Part shown: piece by piece, positions 24,001-33,460 of the stretch
How positions within the stretch are numbered: the first letter of the stretch is position 1
Layout of the letters: the number at the start of each line of letters is the position of its first letter
Source of the DNA: JADJOY01 sp016713535 [NCBI: Deltaproteobacteria bacterium]
Lineage (GTDB): Bacteria > JADJOY01
Length of the DNA stretch: 64,000 nucleotides
Assembly: GCA_016713535.1 (NCBI GenBank)
Contig: JADJOY010000001.1
Location: 414,640 to 478,639, forward strand
Direction of reading: 5' to 3'
The notes under the pieces: generated by a model
What the model was told of the DNA's origin: nothing
Seen by the model: the letters and a program-made list of their open reading frames with translations, nothing else
The model's database searches: none
Made by a program: the position numbers and the translations under genes

Positions 24001-25667
24001 TGGCGGGCGAGAAGCGTTTCATCGCTGTCGAGGACACCGGCCGTTACCGCGACGCCCTCGGCGTGGTGCCGCCGCGCGGCACGCCCGTGGTGTTCCTGGA
24101 ATCGAACGCCGATCCACTCGCCGAGCTGGTGGCTCGCTACGCGCGCACCCACGGCCCGTTCGTCGCCGACGAGGTGGCGGCGCGCCTCGGCACCGGGCGC
24201 GCGCCGGTGCTGCAGGCGCTGGCGCGGCTCGCCGTGGCGGGGCGCGTGCTCGAGGGTGGTTTCTCGCCGGGGCGGCGCGAGACCGAGTGGTGCGACGCCG
24301 AGGTGCTGCGCGCTCTCAAGCGCCGGGCGCTCGCGCGGCTACGCCGCGAGATCGAGCCGGTGCCGCAGGCGGCGCTCGCGCGCTGGCTCGCCGAGTGGCA
24401 GGGAGTCGTGCGCCCGCGAGTGGGCCTCGACGCGCTGCTCACGGTGATCGAGCAGCTCCAGGGCGCGGCGATCCCGGCGTCGATCCTCGAGAGCGAGGTG
24501 CTGCCGGCGCGGGTCCGCAACTACACGCCGGCGATGCTCGACGAGCTCTGCCTCGCGGGCGAGGTGGTGTGGCGCGGAGTGGAGGCGAGCGGTCCGTTCG
24601 ACGGACGGATCGCGCTCTACCTCACCGATCGCGCCGCCGAGCTGGTTCGCACGCCGGCGCCGCTCGAGGGCGAGCTCCACGACCGGATCCGCGCCGTGCT
24701 CCGCGAGCGCGGTGCGATGTTCTTCGCCGACCTCGCGCGCGAGCTCGGCGGCTTCCCTAACGACCTGGCGGACGCGCTCTGGGACCTGGTGTGGAACGGC
24801 GAGGTCGCGAACGACACGCTGGCGCCGCTGCGGTCGCGGCTCGCTTCTGGTGCTCGCGAGGCGACCAAGCGCCGCGCCCGCGAGCGCTTCCGCAGTCGCC
24901 GCGTGGGGCCTCCGGGTACCGAGGGGCGCTTCTCGCTGGCGGAGCGGCTCGCCGTGTCCGCGCTCGCGTCCGGCGCCGCGCCGAGCGCCACGGTGCGCCG
25001 CACCGCGCTCGCGCGCCAGCTCCTCGAGCGCAACGGCGTGGTCACCCGCGAGGCCGTCGCCGCCGAGGGCCTCCCCGGCGGCTACGCCGGGCTCTACCCG
25101 GTGCTGCGCGCGATGGAGGAGGCCGGGCGAGTGCGACGCGGCTACTTCGTGGAAGGGCTCGGCGCCACCCAGTTCGCGCTACCCGGGCTCGAGGATCGCT
25201 TGCGCGCGCTGCGCGCGGTGAGCGAGCCGGGCGCCGTGCGGGCGCTCGCGGCGTGCGACCCGGCCAACCCGTACGGCGTGATCCTCGAGTGGCCGAAGGG
25301 CGCGGCGGCGGCGCGGCCGCAGCGGGTCGCAGGCGCGCACGTGGTGATGATCGACGGCGCACTTCGCGCGTGGCTCGGGCGCACTGCGCGCAATCTGCTC
25401 ACCTACCTGCCCGACGACGAGGCCGAGCGCGCCGAGGTGATGTGCTGGCTCGCGGAGGGCCTGGGCGCGGCCGTCGACGCGGGGACGATCGCGCCGCTTC
25501 ACCTGGCCGAGATCGACGGCGAGCCGGCTGGAGAGCACCGCCTCGCGCATCCGCTCCGTGTGTCGGGCTTCGAGGCGACACGGACCGGGCTGGTGCGGCG
25601 CCGCCGCGCGCCCGACGACGACGCCGACGCCGACGAGAAGAGCGGCCCCCGCGATGCCCGAGGGTGA
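21006..25667 (+). CDS. lhr: Lhr-type large ATP-dependent DNA helicase
   Basis: A 1553-residue superfamily 2 helicase, full length for bacterial Lhr. RecA-like domains 1 and 2 carry motif I APTGSGKT (67-74), motif II DEIH (191-194), SAT in GLSATQRPL, motif IV/V (LATSSLELGIDMGAIDLVIQ region) and motif VI QRVGRAGH. The Lhr-specific winged-helix and core domains follow, then the long C-terminal extension typical of full-length Lhr. Lhr unwinds DNA and RNA:DNA hybrids 3'-5' and is linked to DNA damage repair (mitomycin response in mycobacteria). ATG 21006 is chosen because the region before it is intergenic repeat. Its last 14 bases overlap the glycosylase gene, so the two are probably translated together. 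Confidence 0.95.
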   Translation: MAARRSSRSRQPSPHPAPPTEAAADDPLGFAHEPTRAWFRESFASPTRAQQLGWPAIASGASTLLLAPTGSGKTLAAFLVALDRLLFADPRPADVRGCKVVYLSPLRALGVDVERNLRAPLAGLRTQAARMGAAARSIRVAIRTGDTPAGERRDMLREPPDVLITTPESLFLLLTSKSAAMLATVDTVIVDEIHAMVGSKRGAHLALSLERLEALREDATRPLQRIGLSATQRPLAEVARFLGGGTVAAGAEAPWQPRTVEIIDASEPKVLDLSVELPASVADEGGPTAATERDPLGGKPPRAADRLPSGPAAAAPALRSVWPAIHPRLLELIRAHRSTLLFVNSRRLAERLANALNELAGDEIARAHHGSLAREQRLEIEERLKAGALPALVATSSLELGIDMGAIDLVIQIEAPPSVAAGLQRVGRAGHGVGAVSKGAIFPKYRSDLLACAAVTARMDEARVEETFYPRNPLDVLAQQIVGIVARAPVTVERLHRWVRGAAPFAELSRGVLEGVLDMLAGRYPSDEFAELRPRINWDRVSGTLTAREGAARLVVLNAGTIPDRGLYGVFLQDEKGGPGRRVGELDEEMVFETRLGDVFVLGASSWRVEEITPSQVLVSPAPGEPGKMPFWRGEGLGRSPELGAAIGALSRELARLPPADAKRLLEDRHHLEAGSAALLVDYLGEQAQATGEVPSDRTIVVEHFRDEIGDWRVCVLSPFGARVHAPWATAVAERLRDAVVGEVDVMWSDDGMVFRLPESGEVPPVDWLFPAPEEIEDLVVRNLAGTSLFAGRFRECAGRALLFPKRYPGQRTALWQQRRKAQDLLGVAVRHPGFPILLETYRECLRDVFDLPALTRLLAEVRSRAIHVRVVESERASPFASSLVFSWVANFVYEGDAPLAERRAQALTVDTAQLRELLGEAELREILDAAEIEAHERRLQRLEPRAHVPHADALHDLMRALGDLSRDELVARADAAEASLDAWLERLRRERRAALVSVAGEKRFIAVEDTGRYRDALGVVPPRGTPVVFLESNADPLAELVARYARTHGPFVADEVAARLGTGRAPVLQALARLAVAGRVLEGGFSPGRRETEWCDAEVLRALKRRALARLRREIEPVPQAALARWLAEWQGVVRPRVGLDALLTVIEQLQGAAIPASILESEVLPARVRNYTPAMLDELCLAGEVVWRGVEASGPFDGRIALYLTDRAAELVRTPAPLEGELHDRIRAVLRERGAMFFADLARELGGFPNDLADALWDLVWNGEVANDTLAPLRSRLASGAREATKRRARERFRSRRVGPPGTEGRFSLAERLAVSALASGAAPSATVRRTALARQLLERNGVVTREAVAAEGLPGGYAGLYPVLRAMEEAGRVRRGYFVEGLGATQFALPGLEDRLRALRAVSEPGAVRALAACDPANPYGVILEWPKGAAAARPQRVAGAHVVMIDGALRAWLGRTARNLLTYLPDDEAERAEVMCWLAEGLGAAVDAGTIAPLHLAEIDGEPAGEHRLAHPLRVSGFEATRTGLVRRRRAPDDDADADEKSGPRDARG

Positions 25668-26460
25668 CACCCTCCACCGCACCGCGGCGACCCTCGGCGC
25701 GGCGCTCACCGGCGAGTTGATCACGGCGGCCTCGGCGCGTCCGTGGCGGAGCGCGCCCGCGATCGACGCCGCGTCACTGGTGGGTCGCCGGGTGAGCGGC
25801 GTGCGCGCCGAGGGCAAGAACCTCTTGGTCGAGCTCGACGACGGCCGCTCGGTGCTCACGCACCTGCGCATGACCGGCTCGTGGCACCTCTACCAGCCGG
25901 GCGAGAAGTGGTGGAAGCCCGCGTCGCGGGCGCGGCTGGTCATCGAGAACGCGCGCTACGTGGCGGTGTGCTTCAGCGCGCCGGTGGTCGAGCTGCTCAC
26001 CGCGAGCGCGGTCCGCCGCCACCCCGGGCTCACGAGCCTGGGACCGGACATCCTCGGCGACGACTTCGACGCGGGCGCCGCGGCGGCGCGGTTCCGCGCC
26101 GCGGACGACCTCACGATCGGCGACGCGTTGCTCCGCCAGCAGCTCGTGAGCGGGATCGGCAACGTCTACAAGTCCGAGGTGCTGTTCGCGGTCCGGCTCG
26201 ACCCGTGGACGAAGGTGCGCGACCTGAGCGACCCGGCGCTCACCGCGATCCTCGGCGAGGTCCGGACCCAGATGCGGAAGAACCTGGACGGCGCGCCGCG
26301 CCGCACCGTGTTCGAGCCGCGCGGCGAGCGCCACTGGGTGTACGGCCGCGATCGCCAGCCGTGCCTGGTCTGCGCGCGCCCCGTCGAGATGCGCCGCCAG
26401 GGGGATGCCGGCCGCAGCACCTACTTCTGCCGCGCGTGTCAGAAGGTGACGGGGGGATAG
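25654..26460 (+). CDS. nei: Formamidopyrimidine-DNA glycosylase / endonuclease VIII (Nei2-like)
   Basis: A 268-residue base-excision repair glycosylase of the Fpg/Nei family. The N-terminus MPEGDTLHRTA supplies the catalytic Pro 2 and Glu 3; PEGDTLHR is typical of the Nei branch rather than Fpg (PELPEVE). The helix-two-turn-helix part is GDALLRQQLVSGIGNVYKSE. The C-terminal zinc finger is CLVCARP...YFCRACQ (four Cys). The enzyme removes oxidised bases, mainly pyrimidines for Nei, and cleaves the abasic site by beta/delta-elimination. The start overlaps the end of lhr by 14 bases. The lhr-nei neighbourhood is also known in actinobacteria, supporting a joint repair role. Confidence 0.95.
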   Translation: MPEGDTLHRTAATLGAALTGELITAASARPWRSAPAIDAASLVGRRVSGVRAEGKNLLVELDDGRSVLTHLRMTGSWHLYQPGEKWWKPASRARLVIENARYVAVCFSAPVVELLTASAVRRHPGLTSLGPDILGDDFDAGAAAARFRAADDLTIGDALLRQQLVSGIGNVYKSEVLFAVRLDPWTKVRDLSDPALTAILGEVRTQMRKNLDGAPRRTVFEPRGERHWVYGRDRQPCLVCARPVEMRRQGDAGRSTYFCRACQKVTGG

Positions 26461-26753
26461 GGCCGGCCGAGGGGCCGGCCGATCTCGGTGGAGGGCAGGC
26501 GCCGAAGGCGCCGTGCTCCGTCGGCGCCGCAGCGTCGACTCGGGATCGTCGTGGGCGGCCGCGGGGTTCGCGGCCCTCCATCGCTGGATCGACTAGCTGG
26601 AGCGCGGTCGCTCCGTCGGCCGCCCCGGATTCGCCGCGAGCGGCCGCCCCGCTCCCGACCGTAGGGGCGGGCCCAGTGCCCGCCCGCGGTGTCGGCGGCC
26701 GCGAAGGATCGCGGCCCTCCAGCCGGTCGATCCGGTTCGGGAGCCGGAGACGG
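26461..26753. repeat. Hairpin repeats between nei and the glycosyltransferase gene
   Basis: Contains GGAGCGCGGTCGCTCCGTCG (26599-26618), another copy of the repeat family seen at 16.5, 20.7, 20.9 and 46.1 kb, and the palindrome GGGCGGGCCCAGTGCCCGCC (26664-26683). Both flanking genes end here (convergent), so the hairpins could serve as bidirectional terminators. No gene. Confidence 0.65.
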
Positions 26754-27935
26754 TCAGCCGCCACCCGCGCCGCCGTAGGTGCGGCCTTTCCACACCACGG
26801 TGCGGTTGCCGCGCGAGACCAGCGCCGAGTTCCAGAGCACCGCGATCGCGAACCCGGCGGCGAGCGGCGTGAGCCAGAAGCTCTTGCGGTCGATGCCGTA
26901 GTAGAGGTCGAGGAGCCAGCGGCAGCCCGCCTGGGCGGCCATGGTGGTGGCGCCGATCATCGCGAGCAGCATCCCGGGGAAAGCGCTCGGCGCGTGCCAC
27001 GCGTGCCACAGCCCGAACGGCACCAGCGCCCACGGCAGGAGCATCATCAGGCTGACGCCGAGTGTGCCGCCCACGACCACCGCGAGCTTCTGGTCGAGCC
27101 CCTTGAAGGTGACTCGGCTCCAGCCTTCCCAGAGCCGCGCGAGCGACACTTCGCGGGCGAGCTCGGCGATGCGCGTGCCGTCGGCGAGGACGAGCCCGAG
27201 CCCCGCGCTCTTCACCTTGCGCGCGAGCATCAGGTCCTCGACGATCTCGCCCTTCATCGAGCCGTGCCCGCCGATCGCCTCGTACGCGTCGCGGCGAAAC
27301 AGCAGGAACGGCCCGGGCGCCATCGCCACGTCCGGGAACGCGGGGTCGTTCACCTGATCGGGCGGGATCAGGAAGAGCATCATCTCGTACATGAGCGGCT
27401 GCAGCAGCCGCTCCCAGAAGCCGGTGAAGCTGGTGCCGAGGAGCGCGGTGGTGAGCCCGGCGCCGCTCGCGAGTGCCAGCGCGTGGGCCTCGCGCAGGCA
27501 GCCGCGACGCAACGTCACGTCGGCGTCGAGGAGCAGGATGTGGCTACCCGCCGACGCGGCGACGCCCTGCACGAGCGCGTGGTTCTTGCCGGCCCAGCCG
27601 GGCGGGCACTCGGCGCCGTTGACGAGCTTGAGGCGAGGTTCGTTCGCCGCGAGCCCGGCGACGATCGAAGCGGTCGCGTCGCTCGAGCGATCGTCGACCA
27701 CCACCACCTCGAAGTTCGGGTGGTCCTGCGCCAGCACGCTGGTGACGCAGCTCGCGATGCGGCGCTCCTCGTTCCGCGCCGGGATGATCACCGAGAAGAG
27801 CGGCGCGGGAGAGGGCAGGGGAAGCGGCCTGGGTGGCGGCAGCCGCGGGATGCCGCGGTGGTGGTCGACCTCGATCGGCGGGCCGAGCATCCAGAGCAGC
27901 ATCACCAGCGTCGCGACGATCACCAGCGCGGACAC
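26754..27935 (-). CDS. Membrane-bound family-2 glycosyltransferase (HpnB/CrtQ-like)
   Basis: A 393-residue protein. An N-terminal membrane helix (LVIVATLVMLLWMLG) is followed by a GT2 catalytic domain: FSVIIPARNEERRI, VVVVDDRSSDAT (first Asp pair), LLLDADVTL (DxD metal site), GHGSMKGEIVEDLMLARKVK (acceptor base region). Three or four C-terminal membrane helices end in the hallmark TVVWKGRTY. This tail is shared by the hopene-associated HpnB and by carotenoid glycosyltransferases such as CrtQ, so a lipid or isoprenoid acceptor is likely; no hopanoid or carotenoid gene is adjacent to confirm. GTG 27935 is chosen because GAGGGAG precedes it by about 9 bases. Confidence 0.88.
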   Translation of the reverse strand: MSALVIVATLVMLLWMLGPPIEVDHHRGIPRLPPPRPLPLPSPAPLFSVIIPARNEERRIASCVTSVLAQDHPNFEVVVVDDRSSDATASIVAGLAANEPRLKLVNGAECPPGWAGKNHALVQGVAASAGSHILLLDADVTLRRGCLREAHALALASGAGLTTALLGTSFTGFWERLLQPLMYEMMLFLIPPDQVNDPAFPDVAMAPGPFLLFRRDAYEAIGGHGSMKGEIVEDLMLARKVKSAGLGLVLADGTRIAELAREVSLARLWEGWSRVTFKGLDQKLAVVVGGTLGVSLMMLLPWALVPFGLWHAWHAPSAFPGMLLAMIGATTMAAQAGCRWLLDLYYGIDRKSFWLTPLAAGFAIAVLWNSALVSRGNRTVVWKGRTYGGAGGG

Positions 27936-28039
27936 GCGGTCTCCCTCATTCCCCTTCGGTCGAAGCCGCGGCGGCGAACGAGCCACGACTAGATGGGCCG
28001 GTTGGCCGGTCCCAGCGGGACCGCACGAGCGCAGCGAAG

Positions 28040-28112
28040 TGACTTGGGGGTGGGGCCCCGCCGAGACCGCGCTCTTGGCGGGGCGGGGGGCTGGAACAGC
28101 CCCCCGGGGCAA
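28040..28112. repeat. 66-bp hairpin repeat, copy A
   Basis: Two nested palindromes: CCCCGCCGAGACCGCGCTCT followed by TGGCGGGGCGG, then GGGGGGCTGGAACAGCCCCC. A nearly identical copy lies at 44828-44897, and the second palindrome recurs inverted at 39784-39806. It lies between the GH3-family gene and the glycosyltransferase gene, after the stop of one and before the start of the next, so it could terminate or attenuate transcription. Confidence 0.8.
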
Positions 28113-28149
28113 CGTCAGCGATGCCGAGCGCGAGCATTTCTCGTGCGCC

Positions 28150-29883
28150 TCATTCCCACTCGGTCGTAGCCGAGGCCCCAAAAGCGTCCGGCTGAGCCCG
28201 ATCGCGGGCCAGGTGGAGCGCCTTCACGTGCGCGTCCGGCGCGCCCGCCGCCACCCGGCTGCGCCGGTAGCCGTCGTAGCTGCCCTCGGGCACCACGATC
28301 AGCGACGGGTTGGCGAGGCGCAGCGAGCCGCGCTTGGCCTCGTATTCCAGGTTGGTGCGCATGAGCTCGGCGTCGCAGGCGTGGAGCAGCTCGCGGAGCC
28401 GCGCGCTCGCGGCCAGCCCGGGTGCTTCGACGTAGAAGAGGTAGCGCGGCACCAGCCCCGAGAGATCGACCGACACCGTGAAGCCCTTGAGCTCGATCCC
28501 GAGTGCCGTCTGCACGTGGCGCATGGCCTCGACGACGTGCGACTCGCCGAGCTTCTCGCCGGTGATCGACAGCATGTTGCCGCCCTTGTGGAGGAACTTG
28601 AGGCGCGGCGCGCGATGGAAGAAGCCGGTGATCTCGACCAAGTCGTTGATGTCGTAACGGTAGAGCCCGGCGCTGGTGGTGAGCAGCGTGAAGTAGCGCC
28701 CGCCCACCTCCACCTTCGACGCGTCCACGGCGGCGGAGAGGTCGCCCGAGTCGCGCGCGTCCTCGGGGAGGAACTCGACGAAGGCCGCGGGCATCGCGAG
28801 CACTCCGTCGCTCGCCTTCGCCGAGAGCGGCACCGTGAAGCTGCCCTCGGTGGCGGCGTAGCCGATCTCGTGGACCGGCAGGTCGTCGCCGAACCACTGC
28901 GGGAACTGCTGCAGATAGAACGGCGCGCTGCCGCCCTTCCAGCAGAGCACCGCGGCGAACTCGTCCCACACGTCGGGGAAGCGCAGCCGCCCGTGGGTGC
29001 CCTTGAGGCGGCGCAGCTTGTCGGCGAGCGCGCGGTTGGGGCCCTTGATGCGCTTGCGGACCGCGGCGACGAGCGCGGGATCGAGGCCGTCCATCGCGTC
29101 GGCCCCGCCGCTCTCGAGGTCGCGGATCAGGCGCTCGGCGTATTCGTCGAGCTTCCGCGCCAGGAGCACCACCGTGCTCGGGTTGGCGGTGTGGATGCGG
29201 GTGATCTTGTTCTCGAGCGCCACGCGCAAGAGCAGGTAGTACTTCTTCTCGAAGTCATCACACTCGAAGAGGCCCAACGGATACGTGTCGCCGTTCTTCA
29301 CCCACTCGGGCTTCGCCGCCTCGATCTTGCCGGTGATCGAGCCGTACGGGACGCCGCCCGGCGTGCGCCCCTGGATCTTGGGGCTCACCATGCCGAGCTC
29401 GGCGCCGTCGGCGAGCTGCGGCAGGTTCTCGGCGAGGGCGCGGGCGAAGAGCGAGCGCCCGAGGATGAACTCCTTGAAGTAGCTGGGCGTGATCGGGATC
29501 AGCTTGGGCTTGCCGGTGGTGCCGCTCGACTGGCCGAACCAGGTGGGCTCGTCGGCGGTGAGGACCTTCTTCTCACCCTCGACCACGCGATCGAGCCACG
29601 GCGAGAGCCCGTCGAAGTCGCGCGCCGGCACCGCGCGCTGGTAGTCCTCGATGGCGCGGATCGAGCCGAAGCCGTGCTCGCGCCCGAACGCGGTGTCGGC
29701 ATTCCGCGCGACGATCTCGAGGAGCTTCGCGGTGGCTGCGGCGCGCGGGTCGTGGCTCGCCTCGACGAGCTTCTTCCACGCGGGACCCGTGACGAGCCGG
29801 GTGGCGCCGCGGAAGAGCTTGGCGCGGGTCGAGAGGGGCCGGCGCGGCGGCGCCGGCTCGAACGGCGAAGGAAAGTCGGTCAC
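28150..29883 (-). CDS. GH3-family acyl-adenylating amido synthetase
   Basis: A 577-residue member of the GH3 branch of the ANL (firefly-luciferase) superfamily, named after plant auxin-amide synthetases. Seen: P-loop-like FGQSSGTTGKPKLIP, then GVPYGSITGKIEAAKP, the adenine-binding region EIGYAATEGSFTVPL, the YRYDINDLVEITGF motif with the family's Asp, and the C-terminal hinge FLHKGGNMLSITGEKL. Such enzymes adenylate a carboxylic acid and normally transfer it to an amine. Bacterial homologues occur in myxobacteria, bacteroidetes and others with mostly unknown substrates. GTG 29883 follows GGAGG at 9 bases. No neighbouring gene reveals the substrate. Confidence 0.9.
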   Translation of the reverse strand: MTDFPSPFEPAPPRRPLSTRAKLFRGATRLVTGPAWKKLVEASHDPRAAATAKLLEIVARNADTAFGREHGFGSIRAIEDYQRAVPARDFDGLSPWLDRVVEGEKKVLTADEPTWFGQSSGTTGKPKLIPITPSYFKEFILGRSLFARALAENLPQLADGAELGMVSPKIQGRTPGGVPYGSITGKIEAAKPEWVKNGDTYPLGLFECDDFEKKYYLLLRVALENKITRIHTANPSTVVLLARKLDEYAERLIRDLESGGADAMDGLDPALVAAVRKRIKGPNRALADKLRRLKGTHGRLRFPDVWDEFAAVLCWKGGSAPFYLQQFPQWFGDDLPVHEIGYAATEGSFTVPLSAKASDGVLAMPAAFVEFLPEDARDSGDLSAAVDASKVEVGGRYFTLLTTSAGLYRYDINDLVEITGFFHRAPRLKFLHKGGNMLSITGEKLGESHVVEAMRHVQTALGIELKGFTVSVDLSGLVPRYLFYVEAPGLAASARLRELLHACDAELMRTNLEYEAKRGSLRLANPSLIVVPEGSYDGYRRSRVAAGAPDAHVKALHLARDRAQPDAFGASATTEWE

Positions 29884-29904
29884 GGCGAGCCGCCTCCATC
29901 GGAC

Positions 29905-30060
29905 GGAAGGGATGTAGCGTGGAGCGGGCGGGCGTTGAGCCCGCCCCTACGGACCACGGCCCGAGCCGCGAACGTGGGAGATGGGCGACGGACGACGCTC
30001 CGACATCCATCCCTCGTACGGGCGGGGCCGGTCCCCGCCCGCAGCGCTCGCATCGGCATC
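29905..30060. repeat. Intergenic palindromes between GH3 and macB genes
   Basis: GGGCGGGCGTTGAGCCCGCC (29927-29946) followed by CCTACGG, and GGGCGGGGCCGGTCCCCGCC (30019-30038). Both belong to the dispersed TAGGGGCGGGC...GCCCGCC hairpin family of this genome. No gene. Confidence 0.65.
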
Positions 30061-30076
30061 GTCGCAGGGCGCATCG

Positions 30077-31260
30077 TTACTCGTAGCGGAGCGCTTCGAT
30101 GGGGTCGAGCTCGGCCGCCTTCTTCGCCGGGTAGACGCCGAAGAAGATCCCCACCGCGAACGCGAACGTGAACGCCACCGTCACCGACCACGCGGTGGTC
30201 CGCACCGGCAGCGTCGGGTAGAGGGCATGCGCGGCCTGCGCGCCGAGCATGCCGAGGACGATGCCGACGATCCCGCCCACGACACTCAGCGTCACCGCCT
30301 CGATCAGGAACTGGAGCAGCACGTCCTTCTTGCGCGCGCCGACCGCCTTGCGGATGCCGATCTCGCGGGTGCGCTCGCGCACGCTCACCAGCATGATGTT
30401 CATGATGCCGATGCCGCCCACGAGCAGCGAGATCCCCGCGATCGCCGCGAGTGTGTACGTGAGCGCTGCGGTGATGCTGTCGAGCTTGGCGAGGATCGCC
30501 GACTGGCTCTGGATGGTGAAGTCCTCGCGCCCGCCGAAGCGGGTCTTGAGGACATCGGTGATCTGCTTGATCGTGGACTCGACCGGTGCGCCGGCGCGCG
30601 GCGTGACGAAGATCTGGTTGATGCCCTCGATCTGGAAGAGCTCCTGCGCCGCCGGCAGCGGCACGTAGATGCGCTCGTCGGGGTTCTGGCCGAGCGAGCG
30701 TCCACCTTCGGCCATGGTGCCGATCACCTGGAACGGCGCGTCGTCGATCTTGATGCGGCTGCCGAGCGGGTTCGCCGAGCCGAAGAGCTGGCGCGCGACC
30801 TCCGAGCCGATCACCGCCACGCGCCGCTCGCCCTCCATGTCCGCCTCGCTGATGAACGTGCCGGTGGCGAGGCGCGTGCTGCGCAGCTTCTTGTACGACG
30901 GCGTGACTCCCAGCACCGACGACGTGAAGCGCTTCGCGCCGAGCCGCGCCGACGCCGACCCGGAAACGATCGCGGCCACGTCCTCGACGGCGGCCGCGCG
31001 CCGCTCGATGGCCTTGGCGTCCTCGAGCTTGAACTTGACCACCGTGGCGCGCCCGCCGTGGAGCTGGCCGGGGATCACCCAGATGAGATCGCTGCCGAGC
31101 TCCTGGATCTGGCCGGTCACGAAGTCGCTGGCACCCTGGCCGACCGCCACGAGCAGGATCACGCTGAGCACGCCGATGATGACGCCCAGCATCGTCAGGA
31201 TCGAGCGCACCCGGTTGGCGAGCAGCGCCTCGAGCGCGGTGCGGAAGCTCTCTAGGAAGT

Positions 31261-31264
<4 letters not shown>
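30077..31264 (-). CDS. macB: MacB-type ABC transporter permease (FtsX domain)
   Basis: A 395-residue permease with the MacB/FtsX layout: helix 1 near the N-terminus ([21 protein letters not shown]), a large periplasmic domain, and three C-terminal helices ([20 protein letters not shown], ending in [20 protein letters not shown]). The signature [19 protein letters not shown] and final [10 protein letters not shown] are diagnostic. Here the ATPase is a separate protein, as in many bacteria. The GTG start overlaps the ATPase stop (GTGA), so the two are translationally coupled. With the MacA-like adaptor upstream it forms an efflux or export unit for macrolides, peptides or lipids; an outer-membrane TolC-like partner is not in the window. 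Confidence 0.93.
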
Positions 31265-31937
<673 letters not shown>

Positions 31938-31975
31938 CGCGGAGTCGGTGAAGGGATCGAGACCGACCGCAGCGC

Positions 31976-32044
31976 CCGCGGGGGGACGGAGCCCCCCGCG
32001 CTACGAACCGCACCGTAGCGACGGGGGTTCCATCCCCCGTCGCC
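31976..32044. repeat. Dispersed 67-bp repeat, copy 1
   Basis: Pattern GCGGGGGGACGGAGCCCCCC, then CGCTACGAACCGCACCGTAGCG, then ACGGGGGTTCCATCCCCCGT: three consecutive hairpins. A close copy is at 40243-40312. It sits inside the macA-macB operon, between the adaptor stop and the ATPase start, where it may tune expression of the downstream genes. Confidence 0.8.
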
Positions 32045-32118
32045 GGATTCACGACGCTTCCACGAGCTCCCGCTTCGTTGGGCGCGGGCGATCGAGCGGC
32101 GCATGACGAACGGCGCGC

Positions 32119-33285
32119 TCACCGGCCGCCGACGGCCGCGCCGAGCTCGGGCGCGAGCTTGCCGCGGATCTTGAGGCCGTCCGAGAGCCGGTCGTCGGCG
32201 TTCAGCACCACCAGGTCGCCCTCGGCGAGACCGCTTTGCACCTCGTCGAGGTTGAAGGTGCGGATGCCGAGCTGGACCGGCTTCGCGACCGCCTTGCCGT
32301 ACTTCTTCCAGCGCTTGTCGAAGACGTACACCACGAGCTTGCCGTCGTGCTCGACCACCGAGTTCGCGGGCACCGCGAGCACGTTCTGGGCCTGCCCGAC
32401 CTGGATCTCGATGTCGACGCTCATGCCCACCCGGAGCGCCGCGATCGAGCCGTCGATCTCGATGCGCACCTCGACGCCGCGGCTGGCGCGCTTCGAGAGC
32501 GACACCACCGGCGACACCCAGTCGAGCCGCCCCTGGAACTCCTGGTTGGGGAGAGCGTCGGCGGTGATGCGCACCGCCTGGCCGACCGTCACCTTGCGCG
32601 CGTCGGACTCGTCGATCACCGCTTCGATCTGGAGCTTGGAGGCGTCCATGACCTCGAACGCGGGCTGCTTGGGCAACAGCATCTGGCCGGGCTCGACGGT
32701 GACGCTCTTGAGCGTCCCGGCGACGGGAGCGGTGAGGTCGGCGTCCGAGAGCCTGCGCCGCGCGATGTCGATCGAGCGTCCGAGCTTGTCGATGTTGATC
32801 TGGAGGGTCTCGACCTCGCTCTTCGAGGCGCGCCACCCGAGTGCCGCGGCCTCGGCTTGCTTGCGCGAGAAGATGCCCCGCTGGAAGAGGTCGTAGGCCT
32901 TGGCGTAGTCGTTGCCGGTCTGGTCGCGGCGCACCATCGCCTCGCGGAGCTGGGTCTGCGCGACGCGCAGGTTGCTCTCCTCGATGCGCAGCCGGTCGTC
33001 GAGGTCGCCCGGGTCGAGCCTGACCACCACCTCGCCCACGGCGACGGTGTCCCCGGCGCGCTTCGCCACCTCGACCACCGTGCCGCCGGTCTCGGACGTG
33101 ACCGCGCGCGACTCGTGGGGCTCGAGCGTGCCCGAGGACACGCTCGTGACGATGTCCACGACCGTGGCGCGCGCGACCGGCGCCACCATGAATTCGGGCG
33201 GCTTCTCCTTGAAGAAGAAGCCGTAGGCGAGAACCGCCGTCACCACCGCGATGACGCCCCATTTGACTCGCTTGCGCGTCAGCAC
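32119..33285 (-). CDS. macA: MacA-like periplasmic adaptor (HlyD/RND-MFP family)
   Basis: A 388-residue membrane-fusion protein. An N-terminal anchor helix (WGVIAVVTAVLAYGFFF) is followed by lipoyl half-motif 1 (ETGGTVVEVAKRAGDTVAVG), a coiled-coil hairpin (RIEESNLRVAQTQLREAMVR to EVETLQINIDKLGRSIDIAR), lipoyl half-motif 2 (LTAPVAGTLKSVTVEPGQ), a beta-barrel and a membrane-proximal domain (VVEHDGKLVVYVFD). It links the inner-membrane MacB transporter to an outer-membrane channel. GTG 33285 with GGAGG about 10 bases upstream. First gene of the macA - ATPase - macB operon, although a hairpin repeat of about 70 bp separates it from the ATPase. Confidence 0.93.
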   Translation of the reverse strand: MLTRKRVKWGVIAVVTAVLAYGFFFKEKPPEFMVAPVARATVVDIVTSVSSGTLEPHESRAVTSETGGTVVEVAKRAGDTVAVGEVVVRLDPGDLDDRLRIEESNLRVAQTQLREAMVRRDQTGNDYAKAYDLFQRGIFSRKQAEAAALGWRASKSEVETLQINIDKLGRSIDIARRRLSDADLTAPVAGTLKSVTVEPGQMLLPKQPAFEVMDASKLQIEAVIDESDARKVTVGQAVRITADALPNQEFQGRLDWVSPVVSLSKRASRGVEVRIEIDGSIAALRVGMSVDIEIQVGQAQNVLAVPANSVVEHDGKLVVYVFDKRWKKYGKAVAKPVQLGIRTFNLDEVQSGLAEGDLVVLNADDRLSDGLKIRGKLAPELGAAVGGR

Positions 33286-33460
33286 GTGGGATGGGCCTCC
33301 GGGGGCGAGGGTGGCGAGGCCGCGCCGCGCCGCGAGTGCGGCCAGGGGCGGTAGGGAAGCAGGAAAGCGTATGGGAACCCCCCTGGCCCGTCAATCGCGG
33401 TTCGGGCAAGAAGGGGCCGAAATCGCGAGGGTTTCGGATCGAGTATAAGATCGGCGACCA

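Noticed and set aside
21129-24152. 1007-codon open frame opposite lhr
   Set aside because: Shadow of GC-rich codon use: the antisense frame is rich in Arg, Ala, Val and His, shows no domain motif and has no ribosome-binding site, whereas the plus frame carries all Lhr motifs.
28150-29883. Plant contamination suggested by GH3 auxin-amide synthetase similarity
   Set aside because: Intronless, GTG start with GGAGG site, bacterial neighbours and genome-typical GC; bacterial GH3 relatives are known.
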